Below, piece after piece: positions 51,986-59,970 of a stretch of 64,000 bases of DNA (the stretch's first letter is position 1; each line of letters opens with the position of its first letter). A program made the translations under genes and the position numbers. The stretch comes from CAYRXM01 sp964428175 (GTDB lineage Bacteria; Chloroflexota; Anaerolineae; JAFGEY01). Under the pieces are notes generated by a model. The model was not told the DNA's origin. It worked only from the letters and a program-made list of their open reading frames with translations, and did not search any database. The stretch spans positions 1 through 64,000 of the forward strand of contig CAYRXM010000001.1 in NCBI GenBank assembly GCA_964428175.1. Direction: 5' to 3'.

Positions 51986-52013
51986 ACTATACCACGGTTT
52001 GCCGTCGTGTCAA
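51986..52013 (-). promoter_or_regulatory. Promoter of the linker-anchored membrane protein gene
   Basis: Minus-strand TTGACA (52013-52008), 16-nt spacer, TATAGT (51991-51986). Confidence 0.75.
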
Positions 52014-52075
52014 ATGCTCCCCCGATCCATCCCCGGACGGCCATGCAAATTTACGCAAAATTTACACCAATTTAC

Positions 52076-52103
52076 TCGACACCCACCAAGATGGGTGTAT
52101 AAT
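52076..52103 (+). promoter_or_regulatory. Promoter of the 56-residue membrane protein gene
   Basis: TCGACA (52076-52081), 16-nt spacer, TATAAT (52098-52103), 30 nt before the start codon. Confidence 0.7.
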
Positions 52104-52133
52104 GAGAATAAAGTTTTTCAAAGGAGAATGCAG

Positions 52134-52304
52134 ATGTTGGGACAAACATCGTTGATCGTCTTGGGCGTGCTTGTCCTGGGGATTTTTATTGGCAGCAACC
52201 TGGGCATTATGCTGATGGTGTTCCTGCATATGGCCAAAAAGGCCGATGTGCTGATGGAAGAGCTGGCGGCCGCGGCCCTGCACTCCGACGAGCTTGAATC
52301 CTGA
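52134..52304 (+). CDS. Small single-helix membrane protein
   Basis: Protein of 56 aa. The ATG at 52134 is chosen because AAGGAG (52121-52126) is 7 nt away; an in-frame ATG at 52128 is too close. One long hydrophobic helix (about 6-33, from SLIVLGVLVLGIFIG) is followed by an acidic amphipathic tail (KKADVLMEELAAAALHSDELES in outline). It has its own consensus promoter and a very stable terminator, so it is likely real and expressed. No family recognised; a regulator or stabiliser of a membrane complex is possible. Confidence 0.75.
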   Translation: MLGQTSLIVLGVLVLGIFIGSNLGIMLMVFLHMAKKADVLMEELAAAALHSDELES

Positions 52305-52324
52305 CCACTATGCGTTTGTTTTGC

Positions 52325-52366
52325 ATCAAGCCCCCGTACACGCGCGTGTACGGGGGCTTGATATTT
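52325..52366. terminator. Very stable hairpin between convergent genes
   Basis: Perfect 18-nt arms (52325-52342 and 52345-52362) with only CG between them; the rightward tail reads ATTTATG. Shared by the small membrane protein and the convergent gene at 52405. Confidence 0.8.
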
Positions 52367-52404
52367 ATGCACACAGGCAGCTTTTTCTTCGCCTTGACGG
52401 TTCT

Positions 52405-53124
52405 TTATCCGCCTTGACGGTTTTTGCGAAAAATCCAGATCGCCGCGGCCAGGCCAATAGCCAGCGCGAGAAACACAAAGATCGACACGGTCAGCGCGCC
52501 GAGTTGTTCCTGCTCATTGGAGAGCTTGGGCGTCGGCGTGGGCGGCAGTTCGGCCATGACGACGGTCACGGTGGGAGAAGGCGACGGCGACGGCGACGGT
52601 GTTGGCGAAGGGAGCGGGGTCGTCGTCGGCGCCGGTGTGCCCGTTGCCGTGGCGACGAGAATGCTGATCGGCTCGCCGGCGATGGGCGATTCAAGTTCCT
52701 GCGCGGTAAGCTGGTAGGTGTCGAGCACGAGCGACTGCCCGCCGGGCAGATCGACCAGGACGGTCAGACTCAGCCGGGCGGCGGCTCCGGCGGCCATTTC
52801 GTCTGCGGTGTAATAGATGAGGGTGCGAATTTCTTCGTTCAGAGTGAATGTGTTCCAGGTCTCATTGTCAGCGGCAGATGTCTGCAAGCGCATGCCTTGT
52901 GGCGGCAAAATCACCTCAAGCTGCACTTGTTGGAGGGCCGCGTCGCCGACGTTTTGAACGTCAAACCAAAAGGTCAATTGATCCCCGCTGACCGGCGTCA
53001 ATGGCTCCCAGGTCACTGTGAGCGACAGCGGGCCGGGCACAACCTGTGCGGCCTGCACGGTCACCGAAAAAATGCCCGCCAGAACGAGTGCAAAATGTAT
53101 GATCGGTCGCTGCTTTTTTCTCAC
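52405..53124 (-). CDS. Secreted beta-domain protein with T/P/S-rich stalk and C-terminal anchor
   Basis: Protein of 239 aa starting at GTG (GGAGTCGGG upstream). A signal peptide (about 1-25, ending VQAAQ) is followed by a DUF11-like beta-sandwich (about 30-140: FWFDVQNVGDAALQQVQL, AAARLSLTVLVDLPG). A Thr/Pro/Ser-rich stalk (about 165-200) and a final membrane helix ending in IFRKNRQGG complete it. The layout is a cell-surface protein held by a C-terminal anchor, with no sortase LPxTG motif. A near-consensus promoter lies upstream. Confidence 0.82.
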   Translation of the reverse strand: MRKKQRPIIHFALVLAGIFSVTVQAAQVVPGPLSLTVTWEPLTPVSGDQLTFWFDVQNVGDAALQQVQLEVILPPQGMRLQTSAADNETWNTFTLNEEIRTLIYYTADEMAAGAAARLSLTVLVDLPGGQSLVLDTYQLTAQELESPIAGEPISILVATATGTPAPTTTPLPSPTPSPSPSPSPTVTVVMAELPPTPTPKLSNEQEQLGALTVSIFVFLALAIGLAAAIWIFRKNRQGG

Positions 53125-53204
53125 CCCGACTCCTGTTCCGAATCAATGCGAGCCGCATGCCCGGTCTCGCTACGCATCTCCGGCTCGAACTGGACAACAG
53201 CGTG

Positions 53205-53233
53205 ATTATACCGGTAACATCGCCATTGGTCAA
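53205..53233 (-). promoter_or_regulatory. Promoter of the DUF11-like surface protein gene
   Basis: Minus-strand TTGACC (53233-53228), 17-nt spacer, TATAAT (53210-53205). Confidence 0.75.
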
Positions 53234-53241
53234 ACGGCATG

Positions 53242-53270
53242 AAAAAAACCCGGCCTGGGCCGGGCTTTTT
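53242..53270 (-). terminator. Terminator of tmRNA
   Basis: Stem CCCGGCC (53249-53255) / GGCCGGG (53258-53264); on the minus strand seven T residues follow (53248-53242). T residues on the other side make it potentially bidirectional. Confidence 0.9.
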
Positions 53271-53273
53271 CAC

Positions 53274-53662
53274 TGGTGGAGATGCCGGGAATCGAACCCG
53301 GGTCCGAAGAATTCGACCGTGAATATACTACAAGCTTGTTCGTTCTTTTGACATTTTGCCTGGACTAGCTCCGAACGACAGGATCACATCTCGGCTAGCC
53401 GATCATCTTGGGCCTACGGTATCGGCGTCACGCAGGCCGCACCCCAGTCTCTATGACGCCCACTCCCCAAGCACCGGGGGAACTTGGGGGTGAACGTGAT
53501 ACCCGCAGGTATCGGGTTCTCCTTATGGGAGCTTACGCAGCCATCGGGAGAGCCGCGAGATTTGGTCTCTTGGCATTTGATTGTTTGCCCGGTTTTAACG
53601 AGGCCCAGGCGCCTCGGCTTGCAATCCAGGATCAGCCTTCCCCGTCGAAGCCGATCATCCCC
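53274..53662 (-). ncRNA. ssrA: Transfer-messenger RNA (tmRNA)
   Basis: About 389 nt, minus strand. The 5' end GGGGATGATCGGCTTCGACG and the 3' end (T arm with GGTTCGATTCCC, then ATCTCCACCA) are diagnostic of tmRNA and pair to form the tRNA-like domain. Pseudoknot 1 can be drawn with CGAGGC/GCCTCG and CCTGG/CCGGG. Thirteen nt after it, GCC can serve as resume codon; the frame gives AKRPNLAALPMAA then TAA (53574-53533). Another frame starting ANNQ is rejected because it is too long and ends without a typical tail. CCA is encoded. It rescues stalled ribosomes with SmpB, not in this window. Confidence 0.95.
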
Positions 53663-53673
53663 AATCTGCCTTG

Positions 53674-53702
53674 ATTATATCACAGCGCGCTCAAAACTTC
53701 AA
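53674..53702 (-). promoter_or_regulatory. Promoter of tmRNA
   Basis: Minus-strand TTGAAG (53702-53697), 17-nt spacer ending TGA, TATAAT (53679-53674), 12 nt before the RNA 5' end. Confidence 0.8.
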
Positions 53703-53708
53703 GCCGCG

Positions 53709-54677
53709 CTAGGGCCGCCCGGCCAACCGGCCGCCCGTCTCGACACGGACGCGATACAGCCCCGTCCGCGCAGTGATGTACAGCGTCTTGAAATCGTCGT
53801 CGCCCCAGGCGAGGTTGGCCGGCACCTCCGGCGTCTCGATCACGCCCAATTTTGCGCCGCCGGGGTCGAACACCCACACCCCACCCGGCCCGGTGCAAAA
53901 GACGTTGCCCAGCAGATCGACCTTCATCCCGTCAGGTACGCCTTCCTTGTCACCCTTGAGTTCGGCAAACAGCCGCGCGTTGGCCAGCGTGCCGTCGGGC
54001 TGGACATCGTAGGCGCGGATGATCCCCAACTGCGAGTCGTCCACATAGAGCACGCTTTCATCGGGCGAAAAGGCCAGCCCGTTGGGGCGCGGCAGCGAAT
54101 CGTCGAGCAAGGTCAGAACGCCAGATGGCGAACCATCCGTGACGAGGCGATAGACGCCGTTGAAATCAAGCTCCTTGCCCACCTGCTGATTGGCCAGGCC
54201 GTAGGGCGGGTCGGTGAAATAAATGGCTCCGCTTGAATGGGCGACAATGTCGTTGGGGCTATTGAGCTTTTTTCCAACGTACATATCGGCCAATATCGTT
54301 TGCGTGCCGTTATATTCTGTGCGCGCCCACTCATAGCGCGAGACCCGCCGGTTGCCGTGCTCGCAAATCAGCAAGTGCCCTTTGGCGTCCAGGGTCAGCC
54401 CGTTCGAGTTGCCGCTGGGTGTGCGCCAAACGTGGGCCTTGTCTGCGCCCGGCGTCCATTGGTAGATGATGTTGGCCGGAATGTCGGAAAAAAGCAAATA
54501 GCCGTCGGGTAGCCACACCGGCCCTTCGGTGAATTGAAAGCCGCCGACCACTTTTTCAACCACAGCTCCCGGCGCAAGGATGTCATCCAGCGAAAGAGAT
54601 TTTTCAGGCACAGTTTCCTCCCCGGCGCAGCCGGCCAGAAAAGCGAGTAAAACCAGCAGACAGGCCCATTTACCCAT
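53709..54677 (-). CDS. SMP-30/gluconolactonase-like lipoprotein
   Basis: Six-bladed beta-propeller hydrolase-like lipoprotein, 322 aa, with lipobox LAGC after a short signal peptide; the ATG overlaps the previous stop (TGATG). Family marks are FTEGPVWLPDGYLLFSDI, NSNGLTLDAKGHLLICEHGNRRV in outline, LNSPNDIVAHSSGAIYFTDPPYG in outline, PNGLAFSPDESVLYV and PDGMKVDLLGNVFCTGPGGVWV in outline. The metal ligands (Glu of EGP, Asn of PND, Asp of SPDE) are present. Sugar lactones are typical substrates. Extracytoplasmic location is predicted. Last gene of a three-gene operon. Confidence 0.87.
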   Translation of the reverse strand: MGKWACLLVLLAFLAGCAGEETVPEKSLSLDDILAPGAVVEKVVGGFQFTEGPVWLPDGYLLFSDIPANIIYQWTPGADKAHVWRTPSGNSNGLTLDAKGHLLICEHGNRRVSRYEWARTEYNGTQTILADMYVGKKLNSPNDIVAHSSGAIYFTDPPYGLANQQVGKELDFNGVYRLVTDGSPSGVLTLLDDSLPRPNGLAFSPDESVLYVDDSQLGIIRAYDVQPDGTLANARLFAELKGDKEGVPDGMKVDLLGNVFCTGPGGVWVFDPGGAKLGVIETPEVPANLAWGDDDFKTLYITARTGLYRVRVETGGRLAGRP

Positions 54678-55417
54678 CAGGCATCTCCAAAGCGGTTGCA
54701 GACCAAGAGTTGGGCCGCCTCGAGGCGGCCCAACCCGCTCGCTGCCGGGATCCACTTGACGGCCAGCGAAACGCGGTTGTCGCTGTCCAGCGCGGCCCAG
54801 CAGGTTTCCAGAATCTCTTTGGCGCTGCCCCGCAGTGACACCAACAGCGGATCGACGTCAAACGGTGGCAAGGGTGAGCCGTCGCTCATATAGGTGGTGA
54901 TGCAGTAGCCCAGCCCGGCCGGCGGCAGCGCCGGCCGCCATGTCGTGTGGTCGGTCAGCGCCGGGTTGGCCTTGTTGGCCTTGAGGATATTGAGCGCAAG
55001 CTGCGGCGTTTGGGTGCGCAAATCGAGCATGGCGCTGATGCGCGGCGTATAGTTGGGCGCATCGGGTTCGCGCTCACGGGTGAGCAGCGCGCCCTCGAAC
55101 GTCCCGCCCGTCCGCAGCGCGTCATAGATCGTCCGTGTCTGATCGCCGTTGGAAACCAGGTAAATGTTGGGCAGTTCGAGCATCGCTTCATAGATGATCA
55201 GGCTGGGGTCCTGCACCAGGCTGGCATCGACCGGCTCGGTGCGCAGCGTTGCGCCATCGACGGCAAAGCGGCGGTTGCGGCTGTGCGCGCTGCGGCCCAT
55301 GATCCAGTACACCAGCACCCAGGCATCGTCAGCGCCAGCCCGCCCGATGATCAGGCCGCGCCCCGGATAGCCATTCCGCCGAATGTGGCGGTCAAAATTT
55401 TGTTCAAATTGTGACAT
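54677..55417 (-). CDS. purO: IMP cyclohydrolase, archaeal PurO-like
   Basis: Protein of 246 aa resembling archaeal-type IMP cyclohydrolase (PurO), which closes the purine ring (FAICAR to IMP). Landmarks: YPGRGLIIGRA near the start, YWIMGRSAHSRNRRF, VSNGDQTRTIYDAL and NYTPRIS. Bacteria usually make IMP with bifunctional PurH, so this family is scattered in bacteria. The ATG at 55417 has only a weak ribosome site. Neighbours (adenylate-forming enzyme upstream, SMP-30 downstream) are not purine genes. A specialised role on a related substrate is possible. Confidence 0.78.
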   Translation of the reverse strand: MSQFEQNFDRHIRRNGYPGRGLIIGRAGADDAWVLVYWIMGRSAHSRNRRFAVDGATLRTEPVDASLVQDPSLIIYEAMLELPNIYLVSNGDQTRTIYDALRTGGTFEGALLTREREPDAPNYTPRISAMLDLRTQTPQLALNILKANKANPALTDHTTWRPALPPAGLGYCITTYMSDGSPLPPFDVDPLLVSLRGSAKEILETCWAALDSDNRVSLAVKWIPAASGLGRLEAAQLLVCNRFGDA

Positions 55418-55442
55418 ATTTTGTCTATGCTCGCAAACCGCC

Positions 55443-57332
55443 TTACTGGCCGGCCAGAATCGGGTCAAAATCCAGGTCAAGGGCAGTCTCACAGCGCGAG
55501 GGCCGATAGATGTATTGGTTCTTGAATTGATCGTCCTGTTCTGAAAAACGGGAGTGATTGTAGGGCAAAATCTTGACCTGCACCTGTTCGCGAAAACCGC
55601 GCTCGCCTTCGTCGAGCAGGATCTGTTCGCGCAGGGTCTTGAATTCCTGGTTGATTTCGGCCAGCCCCGTGACCAACTGCTTGGCCGCGACCACCTGAAT
55701 CTGCTCGGCATTTTGCCCGGCGTTGGCCTCAAAGTGCAGCCACAGCACGCGATGCCCATCGATATAGTCGACGCTTTGCGCGGTAAAACGCCCGGTCAGC
55801 TCGGAAATCTGCGAGGCGACCAGTTGCAAATGGTGGCCGTAGATTTTGGCTCCCACCCAGCTCACCGCAGCGTCGAGGCCACCGTTGCTATAACTGTCCA
55901 GCCGCCCGTTGGTGAGGATCATGTCGCCCGAATCGTAACGGATGCGCAGCGCACGCGCAACGTACTTGATGTCGACGCCGGTTTCGGCTTTGAGCAGGCC
56001 GGCCAATTCGTCCAAATCCCAGACGTGCATCACATCCAGGTGGCAGTTGACCACCTCACCGGTCAGGGCGGTGGCAAATGCGGGGCCAAAGTGATAGCCG
56101 TCGTTGGGCCGAAGCGAGGGCTTGCCTTCTTGATCCACACTGCCGATCAGGAAATAGACGCCGGGGTTGGATTTGAGCGCCGACCAGGGGAAGGACTGCC
56201 CGCCAAAGTGATGTTCCAGAAACGGGCGAACCAGTGCAGGCTGGTTGCGCTCCAGCAAATACATTACCGTGCTCCACAGCATGGTCGTATTATTGCTCGA
56301 AAACCCGGTCTTGAGTTCGGCTGCGCCAAACCCGGTAGAAAACGTCTTGAGCAGGGTGGTCAGCTGGTGCAGCGCCTGGGCATCGGCGAGAATATCGTTC
56401 AGTTGGCGGTCTATCAAACCGGCATCCACAATCCCCAGCCACTCGGCCACCTGGAACATCTTGTAAGGCGGAAAGGCCTCGCCGGTCAAAATAAACTTGA
56501 ACTCGATCTGCGCGCTCATGTTGTCCAGCGCCTGGCTTTGGCGCAGTTCGTTCACAATCGAGATCAGGTTGGGCGCATAGGTGTACAATGCGATCAGCGT
56601 CTTGGACGTGCTCGCGCGCATAACGTCCTGAATGTGCTGTGCGGTCTCGGACGGGCTAAAACCGGTGTGCTCAAAGTGGAGGTGCGGGAACTCGTCGCTC
56701 AGCATCGACAAGAGCTGAACCATGTTGTATCCCGCTCCCCAGGCCGGCTCGCCGGGCACCGACTTGGCAACGCCGACCACGATCTCGACACGTTCATAGC
56801 GGTCGATCTCCCAGTTGGACCACAAAAACTGCTTCATCGAGGGCAGGGTTTCGGCCACCTGGCCTTTGGACATCAGGAACAGCTTTTGCCGGCCCGTGCT
56901 GCCGGAGCTTTTGAGCATCTGTGCGTTGCCGGCCGCGCCGATGCTGAGGCGATCTTGGGGTGAGTAGGTGTGGAAAAATTCCGCGTTCATGATCGGCAAC
57001 TTGCGCAAGGCCTCAATGTCCTCCTCGATAAAGGACATATCCTGGATGCCCGCCGCGCGCCAAAAAGCAATGCAGGCCCGGTTGTAGCGGGCCAGATAGC
57101 GCACGGTTTGCAGCGCCTTTTTATGAGCCGTCTTGCGCTGGATCGAAGCTGGGGTCACCTGCTGCAACAGGGTTATCAGGTTGATGTTGCGTAACAAGGG
57201 GATTTTGTCCAGCGTTCTTTGGAAACGCATGAGCGAAGCAATGGCCGCATCCATTTCGGCCAAAGTGGGCGCCTGATCGGCCAGCGGCACGACCTGGGCG
57301 TCATCGAGTTCGATGTACGAATTGGTAGTCAT
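55443..57332 (-). CDS. Adenylate-forming enzyme (PaaK/LuxE-like)
   Basis: Protein of 629 aa with a strong ribosome site (GAGGAGGGG). The phosphate-binding loop of the acyl-adenylate family is KSSGSTGRQKLF (about residue 140), preceded by a helical N-terminus (1-100) and a segment DIEALRKLPIMNAEFF typical of PaaK-like proteins. FKFILTGEAFPPYKMF (about 280) and the acidic DSGDMILTNGRLDSYSNGG hinge (about 470-490, quoted in outline) match the central adenylation core. It is longer than PaaK (about 430 aa), with an insert around 320-420. The acid substrate is not evident. First gene of the operon with PurO- and SMP-30-like genes. Confidence 0.78.
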   Translation of the reverse strand: MTTNSYIELDDAQVVPLADQAPTLAEMDAAIASLMRFQRTLDKIPLLRNINLITLLQQVTPASIQRKTAHKKALQTVRYLARYNRACIAFWRAAGIQDMSFIEEDIEALRKLPIMNAEFFHTYSPQDRLSIGAAGNAQMLKSSGSTGRQKLFLMSKGQVAETLPSMKQFLWSNWEIDRYERVEIVVGVAKSVPGEPAWGAGYNMVQLLSMLSDEFPHLHFEHTGFSPSETAQHIQDVMRASTSKTLIALYTYAPNLISIVNELRQSQALDNMSAQIEFKFILTGEAFPPYKMFQVAEWLGIVDAGLIDRQLNDILADAQALHQLTTLLKTFSTGFGAAELKTGFSSNNTTMLWSTVMYLLERNQPALVRPFLEHHFGGQSFPWSALKSNPGVYFLIGSVDQEGKPSLRPNDGYHFGPAFATALTGEVVNCHLDVMHVWDLDELAGLLKAETGVDIKYVARALRIRYDSGDMILTNGRLDSYSNGGLDAAVSWVGAKIYGHHLQLVASQISELTGRFTAQSVDYIDGHRVLWLHFEANAGQNAEQIQVVAAKQLVTGLAEINQEFKTLREQILLDEGERGFREQVQVKILPYNHSRFSEQDDQFKNQYIYRPSRCETALDLDFDPILAGQ

Positions 57333-57415
57333 CGAGTTTTCCCCTCCTCAAGGATGATATTAAATGAGCATAGACGTGGATTGGGGCTGGAATGGAGGAT
57401 ACAAATCAATGGAGG

Positions 57416-57444
57416 ATTTTAGCACAACTTGACCGGGCAGACAA
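57416..57444 (-). promoter_or_regulatory. Promoter of the adenylate-forming/PurO/SMP-30 operon
   Basis: Minus-strand TTGTCT (57444-57439), 17-nt spacer, TAAAAT (57421-57416). Confidence 0.6.
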
Positions 57445-57463
57445 ATGGGCACTGGCACATGCA

Positions 57464-58330
57464 TCAGGTTTCCGCCCAACTGACCACGTATTCGGTCAGC
57501 GCGTCGGGCCGGTCGAGGCCGGGGTCGCCAACCTGCCACGCGCCAGACAGGTTCGACGCTTCTGCCGTCAATGCCCAGTGACACATCGCGATGCCTATAT
57601 CGACGCGCTGCAAATCGGCCATTTTGACCGATCCCACTGACACCTGGCCATAGCCGGGCGTGCGCTGCACGTAAAAATGCCAACATGCGTCCTGACGAAC
57701 GATGCGCCAGGGCTGCTTGTTGGACGCCGACGGCCCCAAACGCAGCATGTCCAATGGGCCGGCGTATTCTCCCGCGCTTTCATGCCCCAATGGCACATCA
57801 AACGCGCCATCAAAAAAGAGGACCGACCAGGGCAGCCGCTTGTTCGATCTCACCACCTGGCGAAGCAATACATCCCTGGCGCGCGGCTGGCTGGCCGGAT
57901 AGCCCACCGAGACCGTGGCTGGCATCGACTCACCCGCTTGCAGGTCGATGGCCTGCGCAAAGCGGCTTTTGTTCAGGGTGCCGCCCAACCAACACGTTCC
58001 CAGACCAAGTGCGGTTGCATCGAGTACCAGCTTTTCCATCAGATAGCCCAAATCGGCCAGGCCTTTTTCCGATGATTCCACTGCGCCGGCAATGAATCCG
58101 GCCGGGTTCTTGATGAAACCATACGTACCCAGCCCTTTCAAAGCCGCACGGTCGGCCTCGCTGGCGGCGATGAGTTGAAACCGCGCCCGGCTGCCCAGCG
58201 GCCCGCGTGTCGCCTGTGCGAGCGCGTCTTCCAATTGCTGGCGCACCTGCGCTGCCAGAGGCTTTTTCTCGTATGTACGGCAAGAAAAACGCCGCCTGAT
58301 GATCGCTTGAAGCGTTTCAGATTGTGCCAT
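57464..58330 (-). CDS. Nitroreductase-family protein
   Basis: FMN-dependent nitroreductase-like protein, 288 aa. RRRFSCRTYEKKPL at the N-terminus binds the FMN phosphate side in this family. GLGTCWLGGTLNKSRF and RLGPSASNKQPWRIV are the other conserved segments. It is longer than standard nitroreductases and looks like two tandem half-domains of the TM1586 type. Likely an NAD(P)H-dependent reductase of quinones or nitro compounds. It follows the SDR gene by 9 bp on the same strand and is probably co-regulated by the divergent TetR protein. Confidence 0.83.
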   Translation of the reverse strand: MAQSETLQAIIRRRFSCRTYEKKPLAAQVRQQLEDALAQATRGPLGSRARFQLIAASEADRAALKGLGTYGFIKNPAGFIAGAVESSEKGLADLGYLMEKLVLDATALGLGTCWLGGTLNKSRFAQAIDLQAGESMPATVSVGYPASQPRARDVLLRQVVRSNKRLPWSVLFFDGAFDVPLGHESAGEYAGPLDMLRLGPSASNKQPWRIVRQDACWHFYVQRTPGYGQVSVGSVKMADLQRVDIGIAMCHWALTAEASNLSGAWQVGDPGLDRPDALTEYVVSWAET

Positions 58331-58339
58331 GCTTTTTTC

Positions 58340-59128
58340 TCAATGCCCCGAACCCATCATCCACTGGCCGATCGGCCGGACCAGCGCGCGCGGGGTCAGG
58401 CGCACTGTAAAGGCGACCAGCTGGTTAAAGAACCCGGGCATAATCACGGCGCGTCCGCGCATCAACGCCCGGTAGCCAATTTGGGCCACCTGCCCGGCGC
58501 TCATACTGCCCAGCATAAAAATGCGCATCCTGACGATCTGCGCGCGCGCTTGAAAGCCGGTGCGCGTCATGCCGGGGCAGAGCGCCGTCACCGTCACTCC
58601 CGTCCCCTTGACTTCTTGCGCCAGCGCTTCCGAAAAACTGAGCACGTAGGCCTTGGTCGCGCCGTACACCGCCATCGATGGGACGGGCTGAAAGGATGCC
58701 GTCGAGCCGATGTTGAGTACGCGCCCCCAGCCGCGCGCGATCATCGCCGGCAAAAACTGCCGGGTGAGCGCGGTCAGGGCCATCACGTTCAGGTTCAGCA
58801 TCGACCACTGCTCCTGCCAGTCCAGCTCGGTAAAGCGGCCCAGCAGGCCAAACCCGGCATTGTTGACCAGCACATCGACGGTCATATTTTGCCGCTGCAC
58901 ATCGGCGGCAATCGCTTCCACCGAGGCCGGATCGCTCAAATCGTAGGCCAACACCACCGCCTGCACGCCGTAAGACCGGCTCAGATCGGCGGCAAGCGCC
59001 TGGAGCTTGTCGCCGCTGCGCGCGACCAACACCACGTCGTACCCGTCGGCGGCAAACAGCTTGCTCAACTCGTAGCCGATGCCGCCAGAGGCGCCGGTGA
59101 TCAGCGCCGTTTTGCCCTTTCCGCTCAT
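58340..59128 (-). CDS. Short-chain dehydrogenase/reductase (SDR)
   Basis: Classical SDR, 262 aa. Cofactor motif TGASGGIG (about 12-19), NNAG motif (VNNAGFG), catalytic Ser in NIGSTASF, and YGATK (Tyr and Lys). The basic residue in LVARSGDKL suggests NADP(H). The helix-rich C-terminus (about 190-262) includes FNQLVAFTVRL and resembles the DltE/YqjQ group. Substrate unknown. First gene of the leftward operon, divergent from a TetR regulator. Confidence 0.92.
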   Translation of the reverse strand: MSGKGKTALITGASGGIGYELSKLFAADGYDVVLVARSGDKLQALAADLSRSYGVQAVVLAYDLSDPASVEAIAADVQRQNMTVDVLVNNAGFGLLGRFTELDWQEQWSMLNLNVMALTALTRQFLPAMIARGWGRVLNIGSTASFQPVPSMAVYGATKAYVLSFSEALAQEVKGTGVTVTALCPGMTRTGFQARAQIVRMRIFMLGSMSAGQVAQIGYRALMRGRAVIMPGFFNQLVAFTVRLTPRALVRPIGQWMMGSGH

Positions 59129-59138
59129 GGTCTGCTCC

Positions 59139-59167
59139 TTGAAAAAAATCGCCCGGTCGTGTATAAT
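59139..59167 (+). promoter_or_regulatory. Promoter of the tetR-type gene
   Basis: TTGAAA (59139-59144), 17-nt spacer, TATAAT (59162-59167). Confidence 0.8.
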
Positions 59168-59168
59168 A

Positions 59169-59215
59169 CGAGCAAATCCTCAAATTATGAGACCTTGACG
59201 AGAGCTTTTGCTCAC
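59169..59215. promoter_or_regulatory. Candidate TetR operator region
   Basis: Between the two divergent promoters lie a small inverted repeat CTCA-AATTA-TGAG (59179-59191) and an outer pair GAGCAAA / TTTGCTC (about 59170-59176 and 59207-59213). Spacing lets a TetR dimer block both promoters. Which repeat is bound cannot be decided by eye. Confidence 0.4.
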
Positions 59216-59225
59216 GTTGGAATCT

Positions 59226-59254
59226 ATTATAAAAGCAAAAATGTCCCCTGTCAA
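59226..59254 (-). promoter_or_regulatory. Consensus promoter of the SDR-nitroreductase operon
   Basis: Minus-strand TTGACA (59254-59249), 17-nt spacer, TATAAT (59231-59226): both boxes are perfect consensus. It lies just upstream of the tetR-type start codon. Confidence 0.85.
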
Positions 59255-59270
59255 GCACAAAGGAGACCTT

Positions 59271-59900
59271 TTGTCGGAAACGATGCGCAACATCCCCCAA
59301 CAGGCGCGCAGCCAGCAGCGCGTCGACTTGATCCTCGACACCGCTGCTGCGCTGTTGGCCGAAATCGGCTACGACGCGATCACCACCAATGCCGTCGCCA
59401 AACGCGCGGGCATCTCGGTTGGCTCGTTGTATCGTTACTTTGCAGACAAGGACGCCATCTTGCACGCACTGGCCGATCGCTACCTGGCCCGGCTGAACGA
59501 ACTGTACCAGACGCTGTTTACCGCCGATGCGATTTACCTGCCCTTGCCGGTGCTGCTCGACCGCCTGATCGACCCGTTTGTCGAGTTCGACCAATGCTGC
59601 CCGGCCTTTGCGCGCATCTTGCTCGGCTCCGATGTGTCGGCCGACATTGCCCGGGCGGCGCAGCAGATCGAGATCGACACCATCGAGCGGATCAGGCAAC
59701 TGCTGCAAATGCGCCTGCCGCACATCGACGGAGAGCGGGCTTTGATGGTGGCCCTCGTCTGCAAGGCGGTGGTCAAGGCGCTGCTGGCGCTGCTGGCGAC
59801 GCCGGCGGGAAAAGCACGGCAGGCGCAGGTGATCGCCGAGATGAAAGGGCTGCTGCTCGATTATCTGGCCCCCCTCTGGGATGAGGAAAGACAAGCGTAA
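59271..59900 (+). CDS. TetR-family transcriptional regulator
   Basis: Repressor of the TetR family, 209 aa. The TTG at 59271 is chosen because AAAGGAG (59259-59265) is 5 nt upstream; longer in-frame starts (ATG at 59241) lack one. The helix-turn-helix (about 15-60) reads ILDTAAALLAEIGYDAITTNAVAKRAGISVGSLYRYF in outline, with the typical VGSLYRYF. The ligand-binding half is helical and hydrophobic. Its divergent position and shared operator region make the SDR and nitroreductase genes the likely targets. Ligand unknown. Confidence 0.92.
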   Translation: MSETMRNIPQQARSQQRVDLILDTAAALLAEIGYDAITTNAVAKRAGISVGSLYRYFADKDAILHALADRYLARLNELYQTLFTADAIYLPLPVLLDRLIDPFVEFDQCCPAFARILLGSDVSADIARAAQQIEIDTIERIRQLLQMRLPHIDGERALMVALVCKAVVKALLALLATPAGKARQAQVIAEMKGLLLDYLAPLWDEERQA

Positions 59901-59940
59901 CCAGCCCATTCTCGAGATTCCACGGGCCTGGCCCAACCGA

Positions 59941-59970
59941 ACCCTCTGCCTGGAAAAGCAGAGGGTTTAT
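59941..59970 (+). terminator. Terminator after the tetR-type gene
   Basis: Stem ACCCTCTGC (59941-59949) / GCAGAGGGT (59958-59966), 8-nt loop, then TTATTTTG. Confidence 0.85.

Noticed and set aside
53536..53582. Alternative tmRNA tag frame beginning ANNQMP
   Set aside because: It begins right at the end of pseudoknot 1, is longer, and ends KLP; the GCC start 13 nt after the pseudoknot gives a tag ending in AA.
58175..59936. Very long frames on both strands across the SDR and TetR region
   Set aside because: Both span the divergent promoter region and have no motifs; the SDR, nitroreductase and TetR genes explain the sequence.
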